NCBI GenBank assembly: GCA_027415455.1
Contig: DAIBSV010000009.1
Location: 1-28,594, forward strand
Direction of reading: 5' to 3'
Length of the DNA stretch: 28,594 bases
Origin: Nitrospirota bacterium
Lineage (GTDB): Bacteria; Nitrospirota_A; Leptospirillia; Leptospirillales; Leptospirillaceae
A model generated the notes under the pieces. The model ran no database searches. It saw only the letters and a program-made list of their open reading frames with translations, and had not been told where the DNA came from. Within the stretch, counting starts at the first letter, position 1. Every line of letters begins with the position of its first letter. Made by a program: the position numbers and the translations under genes. This document shows, in pieces, positions 1 through 7,994 of the stretch.

Positions 1-363
1 GACCGGAACCGGCGCCCGATTGGCGGGATCCGCGTCCTTTAAGGCCTTGATCCGTCCGCGCACTTCATCCGTGAGCGCCGGATTGGTGGGCCCGAGGTTC
101 GAGCCGCTCGAGGCCCCGCCGTTGTAGGGGGGCGAGGTCGCCGAGAGTCGGCCCCAGAAATACTTCGGATCGTCGAACTCCTGTCCGATCAGACGGGAGC
201 CGACCACCGTCGTCCCCAGGCGTATCAGGCTTCCGTCGGCCTTGTCCCGGAAAAACACGCGGGAGACGCCGGAGACGGCCATGGGATAGAGGACGCCCCC
301 CAGAAAGATGAAGGCGACCAACAGGACGATCGCCGGTTTCAGGCTGTTCCAGAATGCGGCCAT
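1..363 (-). CDS. kdpC: KdpC, K+-transporting ATPase subunit C (3' end outside window)
   Basis: KdpC is the single-span subunit of the KdpFABC K+ pump that assists ATP binding by KdpB. The reading frame starts at an ATG at 363 and stays open to the window edge, giving about 121 of the usual roughly 190 residues. The N-terminus MAAFWNSLKP is followed by a hydrophobic span (residues ~10-31) ending in a LYPMAVSGV segment. The family signatures GSRLIGQEF, YFWGRLSAT and SNLGPTNPAL follow in order. An AAGGAG Shine-Dalgarno lies just upstream and the gap to the kdpB stop is 17 bases, so it is the last visible gene of kdpFABC. The missing part is due only to the window boundary. Whether kdpE follows cannot be seen. 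Confidence 0.96.
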   Translation of the reverse strand, partial: MAAFWNSLKPAIVLLVAFIFLGGVLYPMAVSGVSRVFFRDKADGSLIRLGTTVVGSRLIGQEFDDPKYFWGRLSATSPPYNGGASSGSNLGPTNPALTDEVRGRIKALKDADPANRAPVPV

Positions 364-380
364 CGCATTTTCTCCTTATT

Positions 381-2459
381 TCAGGACAGGCCCAGAACCA
401 CGAGGGCCATGTCGATCAGTTTGATCCCGACGAAGGGGAGGATAAGCCCCCCCACCCCGTACACGAGAAGATTGTTCCGCAGAAGGACGGCCGCGCTGTC
501 GTGGGCCGCCCGGACCCCCCGGAGCGCCAGCGGGATCAGCGCCGGAATGACGACCGCGTTGAAGATCACGGCCGAAAGGATCGCGCTTGCAGGGGTCGCC
601 AGATGCATGACGTTTAACACCTTGAGCTCGGGGTAGGCCCCGACGAAGGCCGCCGGAATGATGGCGAAGTATTTGGCCACGTCGTTCGCGACGCTGAAGG
701 TGGTCAGAGCCCCCCGCGTGATCAGGAGCTGCTTTCCGATGTGGACCACCTCGATCAGCTTGGTCGGGTTCGAGTCCAGGTCGACCATGTTGGCCGCCTC
801 CCGGGCCGGCTGGGTCCCGGTGTTCATGGCCATCGCCACGTCGGCCTGGGCCAGGGCCGGGGCGTCGTTCGTGCCGTCGCCCGTCATCGCCACGAGCCGT
901 CCTTCCGCCTGGTAGCGCCTGATGAGGGCCAGCTTGTCCTCCGGCAGGGCCTCCGCGAGAAAGTCGTCCACACCCGCCTCGGCGGCGATGGCGCTGGCGG
1001 TGAGCGGATTGTCCCCCGTGATCATCACCGTCTTGATCCCCATGGCCCGAAGCTCCTGGAAGCGTTTTTTGATCCCGCCCTTGACGATGTCCTTCAGGTG
1101 GACGACCCCCAGAACCCGGGCGCCGTCGGAGACGACCAGGGGCGTCCCCCCCGACTGGGAGATCCGCTCGACCTCCTTTTTGACCGCGTCGGGGACGGAG
1201 CCCCCGAGGGATTCCACATGGGCGGAGATGGCCTGGGACGCTCCCTTGCGGACTACCCGCCCTTCGACGTCCACCCCGCTCATGCGGGTCTTGGCGGAAA
1301 ACTTCACGAAGGTCGCGGAATGGCCCTGGAACTCCCGCTCCCGGATCCCGAACTCCTCCTTCGCCAGGACGACGATGCTCCGTCCTTCCGGGGTCTCGTC
1401 CGCAAGGGATGAGAGCTGGGCGCAGTCGGCCAGTTCGCGGGCCTCGACGCCCGGGGCGGGAACGAAGGCCACCGCCTGCCGGTTTCCCAGGGTGATGGTG
1501 CCGGTCTTGTCGAGCAGAAGGACGTCGACGTCCCCCGCCGCCTCGACCGCCCGTCCGGAGAGGGCGATCACGTTGAAGCGCGTCAGCCGGTCGATCCCCG
1601 CGATCCCGATCGCGGAGAGAAGGGCCCCGATCGTCGTCGGGATCAGACAGACCAGGAGCGCCACCAGCGTGGTGATCGTGACCGGAGATCCATGGCCGGC
1701 GGCCTGAACCGAATAGAGCGAAAAGGGGAGAAGCGTCGCGCACACCACCAGGAAGACCAGGGTCAGGGCCGCGAGAAAAACGGTCAGGGCGATCTCGTTC
1801 GGGGTTTTCTTGCGTCGGGCCCCTTCCACGAGGCCGATCATCCGGTCGAGGAAGCTCTCGCCCGGACCGGCCGTCACCTTGACCACCAGCCAGTCGGAGA
1901 GGACGCGGGTTCCCCCCGTGACGGCGGAGCGGTCCCCGCCCGACTCCCGGATCACCGGGGCGCTCTCGCCGGTGATGGCGCTCTCGTCGACCGTCGCCAC
2001 GCCGTCGATGATCTCGCCGTCGGCCGGAATCACCTCGCCCGCATGGACGAGAAAGATTTCGCCTTTTTTAAGCGAGGAGGCGACGACCTCCATCGACGGG
2101 GAGTCCTTTCGCGGAAAGGACAGCCTCCGGGCCATCGTGTCCCGGGTCAGGGTCCGGAGAGACTCGGCCTGGGCCTTCCCCCTTCCTTCGGCCACGGCCT
2201 CGGAGAAGTTCGCGAACAGCACGGTGAGCCAGAGCCAGAGGGTCACCCAGAAGATGAATCGCGCCGGGGCCTCCCCGTGGCCCCGAAGGGCCTGTACGAG
2301 AAGGGCCGTGGTCACGATCGAGCCGACGTAGACGACGAACATGACCGGATTTCGCGCCTGGGTGCGGGGAGAAAGCTTCCGGAAGGTGTCGGCCAGGGCG
2401 CCACCCAGGAGGCGACGGTCGAGAAACGCGGAGACGTTGTTACGGGATGAAGCGGACAT
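381..2459 (-). CDS. kdpB: KdpB, K+-transporting P-type ATPase catalytic subunit
   Basis: KdpB hydrolyses ATP to drive K+ import through KdpA in the inner membrane. The product is 692 aa, normal for the family. The phosphorylated aspartate is D317 in DKTGTIT. The actuator loop TGES is at ~163-166, the hinge motif [19 protein letters not shown] is in the C-terminal half, and the intramembrane [11 protein letters not shown] segment is at ~271-281. I chose the ATG at 2459 because it gives the typical start ([18 protein letters not shown]), has a GAGGT Shine-Dalgarno, and leaves 25 bases after kdpA. A longer frame to 2501 would overlap the kdpA stop and adds residues unlike the family. All key motifs are intact. 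Confidence 0.98.
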   Translation of the reverse strand: MSASSRNNVSAFLDRRLLGGALADTFRKLSPRTQARNPVMFVVYVGSIVTTALLVQALRGHGEAPARFIFWVTLWLWLTVLFANFSEAVAEGRGKAQAESLRTLTRDTMARRLSFPRKDSPSMEVVASSLKKGEIFLVHAGEVIPADGEIIDGVATVDESAITGESAPVIRESGGDRSAVTGGTRVLSDWLVVKVTAGPGESFLDRMIGLVEGARRKKTPNEIALTVFLAALTLVFLVVCATLLPFSLYSVQAAGHGSPVTITTLVALLVCLIPTTIGALLSAIGIAGIDRLTRFNVIALSGRAVEAAGDVDVLLLDKTGTITLGNRQAVAFVPAPGVEARELADCAQLSSLADETPEGRSIVVLAKEEFGIREREFQGHSATFVKFSAKTRMSGVDVEGRVVRKGASQAISAHVESLGGSVPDAVKKEVERISQSGGTPLVVSDGARVLGVVHLKDIVKGGIKKRFQELRAMGIKTVMITGDNPLTASAIAAEAGVDDFLAEALPEDKLALIRRYQAEGRLVAMTGDGTNDAPALAQADVAMAMNTGTQPAREAANMVDLDSNPTKLIEVVHIGKQLLITRGALTTFSVANDVAKYFAIIPAAFVGAYPELKVLNVMHLATPASAILSAVIFNAVVIPALIPLALRGVRAAHDSAAVLLRNNLLVYGVGGLILPFVGIKLIDMALVVLGLS

Positions 2460-2484
2460 GGTTGACCTCGTTCTGCGAATTGTG

Positions 2485-4263
2485 TCAGTGAACGCCCGCA
2501 AGCGTCAGCATCTGGAGATGCTCGACGACCGGACCCAGGGAGAGGGCCGGAAAGAAGTTGAGCGCGGCGACGACAAGGATGACGAACAGGAGCCAGGAGA
2601 CGAAGAGCGGCGTCTCGGTCGGGAGCGTCCCGGGCCCTTCCGGAACATGTTTTTTCCGGGCAAGGGATCCACTGATCGCCAGGATGAAGACGACCGGAAG
2701 ATAGCGTCCCAAAAGCAGGACGAAACCCAGAATCCAGTTGTAGAAGGGCGTGTTGGCGGACAGCCCGCCGAAGGCCGAGCCGTTGTTGTTCGCCGCCGAG
2801 GTGAAGGCGTAGAGGATCTCCGAGAATCCGTGGGCTCCGGGGTTCTCGATCCCCGCGATCCCCGCCTTGGAGACGACCGCGACGGCGGTCCCCAAAAGGA
2901 CCAGGACCGGCATGTAGAGGATCGCGAGCGAGGCCATCTTCATCTCGAAGATCTCGATCTTCTTCCCCAGGTATTCGGGGGTCCGGCCCACCATGAGCCC
3001 GGCCAGGAAGACGGCGACGATCACGAAGACCAGCATCCCCGTCACCCCCGTGCCGACACCGCCGTAGACGACCTCCCCCAGGTCCATGAGCGCGAGCGCC
3101 ACGAGACCTCCGAGGGGGGTAAAGGAATCGATCATGGCGTTGACCGACCCGTTGGAGGTCCCCGTGATCGCCGAGATCCAGAGGGATGCGTTGACGGCGC
3201 CGAAACGGACCTCCTTTCCTTCCATGTTCCCCCCGGACTGGGCCAGAAGTCCCGAATGGGCCCCCTGGTCGACCCCCAGTTTCGAAAGGAGGGGGTTCCC
3301 CGCCTGCTCGGCGGGGATCATGACGGCAAGGGCCAGAACATAGAGGATGGTCATGGCAGAGAGAATCATGATTCCCTGGCGCCGGGAGCCCACCATCGCC
3401 CCATAGGTGATGCAGAGCGCCGCCGGAATCAGGAGAACCGCCACCATCTCGAGAAAATCGGACAGCCCCGTCGGGTTCTCGAAGGGATGGGCGGAATTCA
3501 CGTTGAAGAAGCCGCCTCCGTTGGTCCCGAGCTGCTTGATCGCCACCATCGAGGCCGCCGGTCCCATCGGGAGAGTCTGGGTGGTCACGGGCTTGCCGGA
3601 GGCGTCCTTTATCGGGGAGACCAGCGGGACGGTCCGGTAGGGGGAGAGGTTCTGGACGACCCCCTGGGAGACCAGGAGGACGGCGAGGACGAAGGATAGG
3701 GGGAGCAGGACATACAGGATGCTCCGGGTAAGGTCGCACCAGAAGTTTCCGATGGTCTGGGCGTTTTTGCGGACGACTCCCCGGATGAAGGCCAACAGGA
3801 CCACGAGTCCGGTCGCCGTCCCAAGAAAGTCGATCGCGGTGAATCCGACCATGTCGGTGAGATAGCTCATGGTCGATTCTCCGGCGTAGCTCTGCCACTG
3901 GGTCGTCGTGAGCCAGCTCCCGGCGGTGTTGAAGGCGAGGTCCACCGACGTTCCCGGAAGCTTTTCCGGATTGATCGGAAGATGTCCCTGGGCGAGCAGC
4001 AGGAGAAACAGGAACAGGAAGGCGAACAGGTTGAAGACCAGAAGGGAGACGGCATATCCTTTCCAGTCCGTTTCCCGGGAGGGATCGACCCCCGCGATCC
4101 GGTAAAGCCCCCGCTCCACCGGTCCCAGAATCTTGCCGATCAAGGTGGGCTTGCCCGAAAAGACGCGGGCCATGTAGGTGCCCAGGGGCCAGGCCAGCCC
4201 CAGGACCGTTCCCAGGAACAGGACAATCTGGAGCGCGTCGCTCCCGGTCATAAAGGCGTTCAT
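2485..4263 (-). CDS. kdpA: KdpA, K+-binding channel-like subunit
   Basis: KdpA forms the K+ selectivity filter and translocation path of the Kdp pump. The 592-aa product is somewhat longer than the ~557 aa of E. coli. Filter-type segments of the repeated pore loops are visible: [42 protein letters not shown] and [18 protein letters not shown]. Around ten hydrophobic spans are present. The start ATG at 4263 overlaps the kdpF stop as ATGA, so the two are probably translationally coupled. In-frame upstream codons reach 4398 but would read through kdpF and do not resemble KdpA. Confidence 0.98.
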   Translation of the reverse strand: MNAFMTGSDALQIVLFLGTVLGLAWPLGTYMARVFSGKPTLIGKILGPVERGLYRIAGVDPSRETDWKGYAVSLLVFNLFAFLFLFLLLLAQGHLPINPEKLPGTSVDLAFNTAGSWLTTTQWQSYAGESTMSYLTDMVGFTAIDFLGTATGLVVLLAFIRGVVRKNAQTIGNFWCDLTRSILYVLLPLSFVLAVLLVSQGVVQNLSPYRTVPLVSPIKDASGKPVTTQTLPMGPAASMVAIKQLGTNGGGFFNVNSAHPFENPTGLSDFLEMVAVLLIPAALCITYGAMVGSRRQGIMILSAMTILYVLALAVMIPAEQAGNPLLSKLGVDQGAHSGLLAQSGGNMEGKEVRFGAVNASLWISAITGTSNGSVNAMIDSFTPLGGLVALALMDLGEVVYGGVGTGVTGMLVFVIVAVFLAGLMVGRTPEYLGKKIEIFEMKMASLAILYMPVLVLLGTAVAVVSKAGIAGIENPGAHGFSEILYAFTSAANNNGSAFGGLSANTPFYNWILGFVLLLGRYLPVVFILAISGSLARKKHVPEGPGTLPTETPLFVSWLLFVILVVAALNFFPALSLGPVVEHLQMLTLAGVH

Positions 4264-4352
4264 GAAAAGACCTCCGGCTTCATCAAAGCCACAAGAAGGT
4301 AAACGAAGAGTCCGAGGGAGACGATCCCTCCGAGAACATAGAACAGTGTCAT
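4260..4352 (-). CDS. kdpF: KdpF, small stabilising subunit of the Kdp pump
   Basis: This 30-residue hydrophobic peptide begins MTLFYVLGGIVSLGLF and ends LMKPEVFS. It is a single membrane span followed by a short polar tail, as in known KdpF proteins, which bind the KdpA-KdpB-KdpC complex and stabilise it. It has a strong Shine-Dalgarno (GGGAGGAG, six bases before the ATG) and its TGA overlaps the kdpA ATG. Position, size and the xxKPExF-type ending support the call despite its shortness. It is the first gene of the minus-strand operon. Confidence 0.9.
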   Translation of the reverse strand: MTLFYVLGGIVSLGLFVYLLVALMKPEVFS

Positions 4353-4368
4353 GCGTCGCTCCTCCCGG

Positions 4369-4387
4369 GGTCCGGACGGACCGGACC
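4369..4387 (-). promoter_or_regulatory. GC-rich hairpin in the kdpFABC mRNA leader
   Basis: Perfect 7-bp arms (GGTCCGG / CCGGACC) flank a 5-base loop, immediately upstream of the kdpF Shine-Dalgarno. In the minus-strand transcript it would form a stable stem a few bases before ribosome binding, so it could influence translation initiation or mRNA stability. There is no U-tract, so it is not a terminator. The structure is seen; the function is inferred. Confidence 0.45.
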
Positions 4388-4431
4388 GGTGAATGCATCG
4401 GGTTCCTGCCGCGACATTCGCGACCCGACCG

Positions 4432-4497
4432 ATCTTACAGCGGGTTCGCGTAAAAATGGCGTTAAAGCGTAGAGGGCAGGCGTAAAGAAAACATAAA
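4432..4497 (-). promoter_or_regulatory. Candidate kdpFABC promoter with upstream KdpE box
   Basis: Read on the minus strand, 4497-4474 starts TTTATG, passes through a T-rich stretch and ends TTTACGCCTGCCC. This closely parallels the T-rich KdpE site upstream of E. coli kdpFABC as I remember it (TTTATA, T-run, TTTACACCCCGCCC). A -10-like TAAGAT lies at 4437-4432 with no good -35 at 17 bases, as expected for an activator-dependent promoter. The box would fall at roughly -50 to -73, close to the E. coli geometry. A second, weaker T-rich TTTAACGC...TTTACGCG unit lies between them (about 4447-4467). The sequence similarity is seen; binding is inferred. Confidence 0.5.
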
Positions 4498-4605
4498 GGG
4501 AAAGGGGGGAGATCCCTGTTTCGAAGGGTTCTGGAAAAGAAAGGAAGCGGATCCGTCTTCCGACCGGGAACGGGCGGAATCAATAACCCATCAAATCGGA
4601 CTCTT

Positions 4606-4631
4606 CCGGCATAAAAAACGCATAAAAAGCC
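4606..4631. promoter_or_regulatory. Second A/T-tract element, possible extra KdpE site upstream of kdpD
   Basis: The plus strand holds two CATAAAAA units ten bases apart (around 4610 and 4621) beside CCGG. On the minus strand this reads TTTTTATGCGTTTTTTATG, resembling the candidate KdpE box near kdpF. It lies about 120-145 bases before kdpD in otherwise GC-rich DNA. It could allow autoregulation of kdpD. This is weak evidence from pattern similarity only. Confidence 0.3.
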
Positions 4632-4690
4632 TCTTTTCCCCTTGATCTCCACCCGGGATGGCAGGCAGGATAGGACCAAGAAACATGCTG

Positions 4691-4720
4691 GACGGTCTCC
4701 CTCCGACCGGTCGGACCGTC
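4691..4720. repeat. Nested palindromes in the kdpD leader
   Basis: A 14-bp perfect palindrome (TCCGACCGGTCGGA, 4702-4715) sits 36 bases before the kdpD ATG. A second inverted pair, GACGGTC (4691-4697) and GACCGTC (4714-4720), overlaps its right edge, so the two pairings would compete in RNA. It could be an operator for a dimeric regulator or a leader RNA structure. The rest of the 4353-4751 intergenic region contains the Kdp control elements listed separately and no gene. Confidence 0.4.
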
Positions 4721-4751
4721 TGCCTCGGACCAGGACAACTTCGGAGAATCG

Positions 4752-7418
4752 ATGGATTTGGCCGCCGAACCCTCCCCGCCTCCCCGCCGGGGATCGCTCA
4801 AGATCTTCTTCGGCTCCGCCCCCGGCGTGGGGAAGACCTATGCCATGCTCGAAGAGGCCCGCGCCCTCCGGAAAACGGGCAGGGATGTCGTAGTCGGGGT
4901 CGTCGAAACTCATGGCCGCGCGGAGACCGGAGCCCTCCTCGAAGGGCTCGAGGTCATTCCCCGGAGGCCGCTCTCCTACCGCGGACAGACTCTCGAGGAG
5001 TTCGACCTCGACGCCGTCCTCGCGCGGAAACCCGAGCTCGTCCTGGTCGACGAGCTCGCCCACACCAACGCCCCCGGATCGCGCCACAAGAAGCGCTGGC
5101 AGGACGTGAACGAGCTCCTGTCTTCCGGCATCGACGTCTTCGCCACCCTCAACGTCCAGCATCTCGAATCCCTGAACGACGTCGTCTCCCAGATCACCGG
5201 CATTCCCGTCCGGGAAACCGTTCCCGATCAGGTTCTCCAGCGGGCCGACCTCATCCGGCTGGTCGACCTCTCCGCGGACGAGCTGATCCAGCGGATGAAG
5301 GAGGGAAAGGTCTATCTTCCCGATCAGACGCGCCAGGCCCTCCGCCACTTCTTCCGGAAGGGGAACCTGACCGCCCTCCGGGAGCTGACCCTCCGGCAGG
5401 TCGCCGAGCAGGTGGACAGCGAGATGGAGCGCTACCGGCTCACCCGCGGGGTCAGGGGCATCTGGGCCGCCCGGGAGCGGATCCTCGTCTCCGTCGGACC
5501 GAACCCGATGGGGGTGCGGCTCATCCGGTCGGCCCGGAGGATGGCGGGGGCCCTTCACGCCGAATGGATCGCCGTCCACGTCGAGTCCCCCGGAGGCCAC
5601 CCCCTTTCAGAGGCCAGGGCGCGCATCCTGTCCGACCACATGAAGCTCGCCGAAAGGCTGGGCGCCGAAACGATCATCCTCTCGGGCGTCAGCGTCCCGC
5701 AAACGCTCCTGGACTTCGCGAAGGACCGCAACGTCACGAAGATCATCGTCGGAAAGCCCACCCACGGGGCCTGGCGGGACAAGATCTTCGGATCCCTCCT
5801 CGAGGAGATCGTGCGGGGCAGCGGCGACATCGACGTCTATGTCATCACCGGGGATCCGGACACCTCCTCCATCGCCGGCTCCGCTCCCGGACGAAAACCG
5901 AAGGGCCGCATCAGGGACTGGATCTTCGCTCTGGGAACTGTCGCGGGAATCACCGCCCTCACGCTTCCGTTCCGGGGGTCGCTCTCCATCGTCGACGTCG
6001 TCATGCTCTACCTCCTCGGGATCGTCCTGGTGGCCCGATGGTCCCTGGAGGTCCCCTCCCTCGCCGCCACGGCTCTGAGCGTCGCGGCGCTGGACTTCTT
6101 CTTCGTTCCGCCCTACAACTCGTTTGCCGTCACAGACATCCGCTACTTCGGCACCTTCGGCGTCATGTTCGTGGTCGGATTCGTCATCAACCGGCTGACC
6201 TTCCGGCTGAGGCGCCAGGAGGAGGAAACCCGGAGGCGCGAGGAGCGAACACGGGCCCTCTACAACCTGAGCCGCGAACTCTCCCGCCTCAGAAGCCGGA
6301 AGGAGGTCGCCCGGGCCGCGATTCGCACGATCGGGGATCTCTTCGAGGGAGCGCCCATGATCCTTTTTTTCGGAACGGAGGGGGTGCAGACTGTCCCGGA
6401 TCCCGCTGAAGAGAGCCTCTCCGCCTGGGAGGAAGCGGTCGCCCGGTGGGTCTTTGCCCACCAGGAAAAGGCCGGGGCCGGGACCGACACCCTTCCGGAG
6501 GCGGAGGCTCTCTACCTCCCCATGGACGGCCCCACCCGGAAGCTCGGAGTTCTGAGACTCCGGAGAGATAAGTCGGCCGGTCCCCTCGACGGCCTCGCCC
6601 TTCCCTTCCTCGAAAATTTCGTCAATCTGACCGCGGTCGCCCTGGAACGGGCCCTCCTCGAGGAGGAGCACCTCTCCGCCCGGATCGAGACCGAAAAGGA
6701 GCGAACGAGAAACACCCTTTTGAGTTCCGTCTCGCACGACCTCCGGACGCCGCTCGGGGTGATCACCGGAGCGGCCTCGACGCTGGCCAGCCAGGAATCC
6801 TCCCTGTCCCCCGCCCATCGCTCGGAACTCGTGCGGACCATCGAACACGAATCCCGCCGCCTGACCCGTCTCATCGAAAATGTCATGGAAATTACCCGCC
6901 TCGAATCGGGTCCGATCGTCCTCGACAAAAATCCTCTGGCCCTCGAGGAGGTGGTCGGCGCCGCCCTCGCCCGCCTCGGATCCCGGGGATCCTCCCACCC
7001 CGTCTCGGTCCATCTGGCGCCCCTTCCCCTCGTCATGGCCGACGAGCTTCTCCTGTCCCAGGTCCTCTCCAATCTTTTGGAAAACGCGGTCCAGCACACT
7101 TCTCCCGGAACGCCCGTTTCCGTGCGGGCCTGGTCCGAGGAGCAGGGGGGACAATCCCGTATCCACGTGGTCGTCGAGGACCGGGGACCGGGCATTCCGG
7201 CGGATAGAGAGGCGACGATCTTCGACAAGGTTCCGGAAGCACGAAAGCGCCCCCACGCCGGCCTCGGCCTGGGACTCCCGCTCGTGAAGGCGATCGTCTC
7301 CCTCCACGGCGGAATGGTCTGGCTCGAGAACCGGCCGGGGACGGGCGCGTCCTTCCATTTCACCATTCCTGTGGATCCTTCATTCCGATCGATCCCCCCA
7401 CCGGAAGAGAGGGGATGA
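4752..7418 (+). CDS. kdpD: KdpD, osmosensitive K+-limitation sensor histidine kinase
   Basis: KdpD senses low K+ and phosphorylates KdpE to induce kdpFABC. The 888-aa product has the complete E. coli-type architecture. The N-terminal KdpD domain has Walker A GSAPGVGKT (21-29) and a Walker B-like ELVLVDELAHTNAPGSRHKKR. A USP-like domain spans ~243-366 and four closely packed membrane spans lie at ~390-482. A GAF-like region (~500-635) leads to the kinase core, with phosphoacceptor H662 in SVSHDLRTPLG, N box NLLENAVQHT, and glycine boxes DRGPGIP and GLGLGLPLV. A GGAG Shine-Dalgarno precedes the ATG. It is divergent from kdpFABC, and no kdpE follows. Confidence 0.97.
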   Translation: MDLAAEPSPPPRRGSLKIFFGSAPGVGKTYAMLEEARALRKTGRDVVVGVVETHGRAETGALLEGLEVIPRRPLSYRGQTLEEFDLDAVLARKPELVLVDELAHTNAPGSRHKKRWQDVNELLSSGIDVFATLNVQHLESLNDVVSQITGIPVRETVPDQVLQRADLIRLVDLSADELIQRMKEGKVYLPDQTRQALRHFFRKGNLTALRELTLRQVAEQVDSEMERYRLTRGVRGIWAARERILVSVGPNPMGVRLIRSARRMAGALHAEWIAVHVESPGGHPLSEARARILSDHMKLAERLGAETIILSGVSVPQTLLDFAKDRNVTKIIVGKPTHGAWRDKIFGSLLEEIVRGSGDIDVYVITGDPDTSSIAGSAPGRKPKGRIRDWIFALGTVAGITALTLPFRGSLSIVDVVMLYLLGIVLVARWSLEVPSLAATALSVAALDFFFVPPYNSFAVTDIRYFGTFGVMFVVGFVINRLTFRLRRQEEETRRREERTRALYNLSRELSRLRSRKEVARAAIRTIGDLFEGAPMILFFGTEGVQTVPDPAEESLSAWEEAVARWVFAHQEKAGAGTDTLPEAEALYLPMDGPTRKLGVLRLRRDKSAGPLDGLALPFLENFVNLTAVALERALLEEEHLSARIETEKERTRNTLLSSVSHDLRTPLGVITGAASTLASQESSLSPAHRSELVRTIEHESRRLTRLIENVMEITRLESGPIVLDKNPLALEEVVGAALARLGSRGSSHPVSVHLAPLPLVMADELLLSQVLSNLLENAVQHTSPGTPVSVRAWSEEQGGQSRIHVVVEDRGPGIPADREATIFDKVPEARKRPHAGLGLGLPLVKAIVSLHGGMVWLENRPGTGASFHFTIPVDPSFRSIPPPEERG

Positions 7419-7465
7419 TCAGAACGGCCGTTCCGGGGATCCGGACAGCCAGAAAGGGGTCGCCG

Positions 7466-7963
7466 ATGAGATTCGTCCTGGCCTTTCTCGCGTCCTTCGC
7501 GCTTCTTGGCGTTTTCCCTTTTTCCGTAACCCTTCCCGGACTCGCCCGTGCCGGAATCATGGTCCCGGCTCAACCCCTGCACGAGTCCTTCTCTCCGGGC
7601 GATCCACGCCCAGGACGCCAGGGGATCGCGGTGACCGCCTCCTGGCCGGACCGGGCTCCCCCCCGTCGTCCCCTCCTTCTTGAGGACTCCCCGTATTCAA
7701 GGGCCGGAAGAAGGATCTACAGAAAATCCTTTCGGGAACTCCGGGAGGCGCGCTTGACGGCGGAAAGAGTGTTCGCTGAAGTGTCGGGGGCCAGGACTCT
7801 CTTCGTCCTTGCGGCGCTATCGGTCATGGGGATCATGGTTCTGGCGGAAACGGGGGTGAGGGAGGGAAGCCCCCCCTCACCCCCGGACACAGAAAAAGAA
7901 CTCCGGCCAGAGATCGCCGTCCACTCCCGGGTCGGCCAGTCCTGTCACCCCCGCTGTCGCTGA
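7466..7963 (+). CDS. Hypothetical exported or membrane-anchored small protein
   Basis: I do not recognise this 165-aa product. It begins MRFVLAFLASFALLGVFPFS, a convincing signal peptide (cleavage probably near residues 25-30). It has a basic, proline-rich middle and a second hydrophobic span, LFVLAALSVMGIMVLAE, in its second half. The frame opens earlier, at an ATG at 7415 that overlaps the kdpD stop as ATGA, which would add 17 residues. I prefer 7466 because it puts the signal peptide at the N-terminus and has AAAGGGG upstream. It lies between kdpD and the permease gene, 31 bases before the latter, so all three are probably co-transcribed. A role in K+ response is guesswork. Confidence 0.65.
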   Translation: MRFVLAFLASFALLGVFPFSVTLPGLARAGIMVPAQPLHESFSPGDPRPGRQGIAVTASWPDRAPPRRPLLLEDSPYSRAGRRIYRKSFRELREARLTAERVFAEVSGARTLFVLAALSVMGIMVLAETGVREGSPPSPPDTEKELRPEIAVHSRVGQSCHPRCR

Positions 7964-7994
7964 TCTCCCGGCAGAGGAACCTGAAGGAGACCCA

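Noticed and set aside
376..1743. Long minus-strand open frame under kdpB
   Set aside because: Gly/Arg/Pro-rich shadow of the GC-rich kdpB codons; kdpB has all P-type ATPase motifs in its own frame.
4353..4751. c-di-AMP (ydaO-type) riboswitch upstream of kdp genes
   Set aside because: Considered because of the K+ context, but no riboswitch-like core was found, only short hairpins and A/T tracts.
5607..7358. 583-codon minus-strand frame opposite kdpD
   Set aside because: Antisense shadow with no family features; kdpD is complete on the plus strand.
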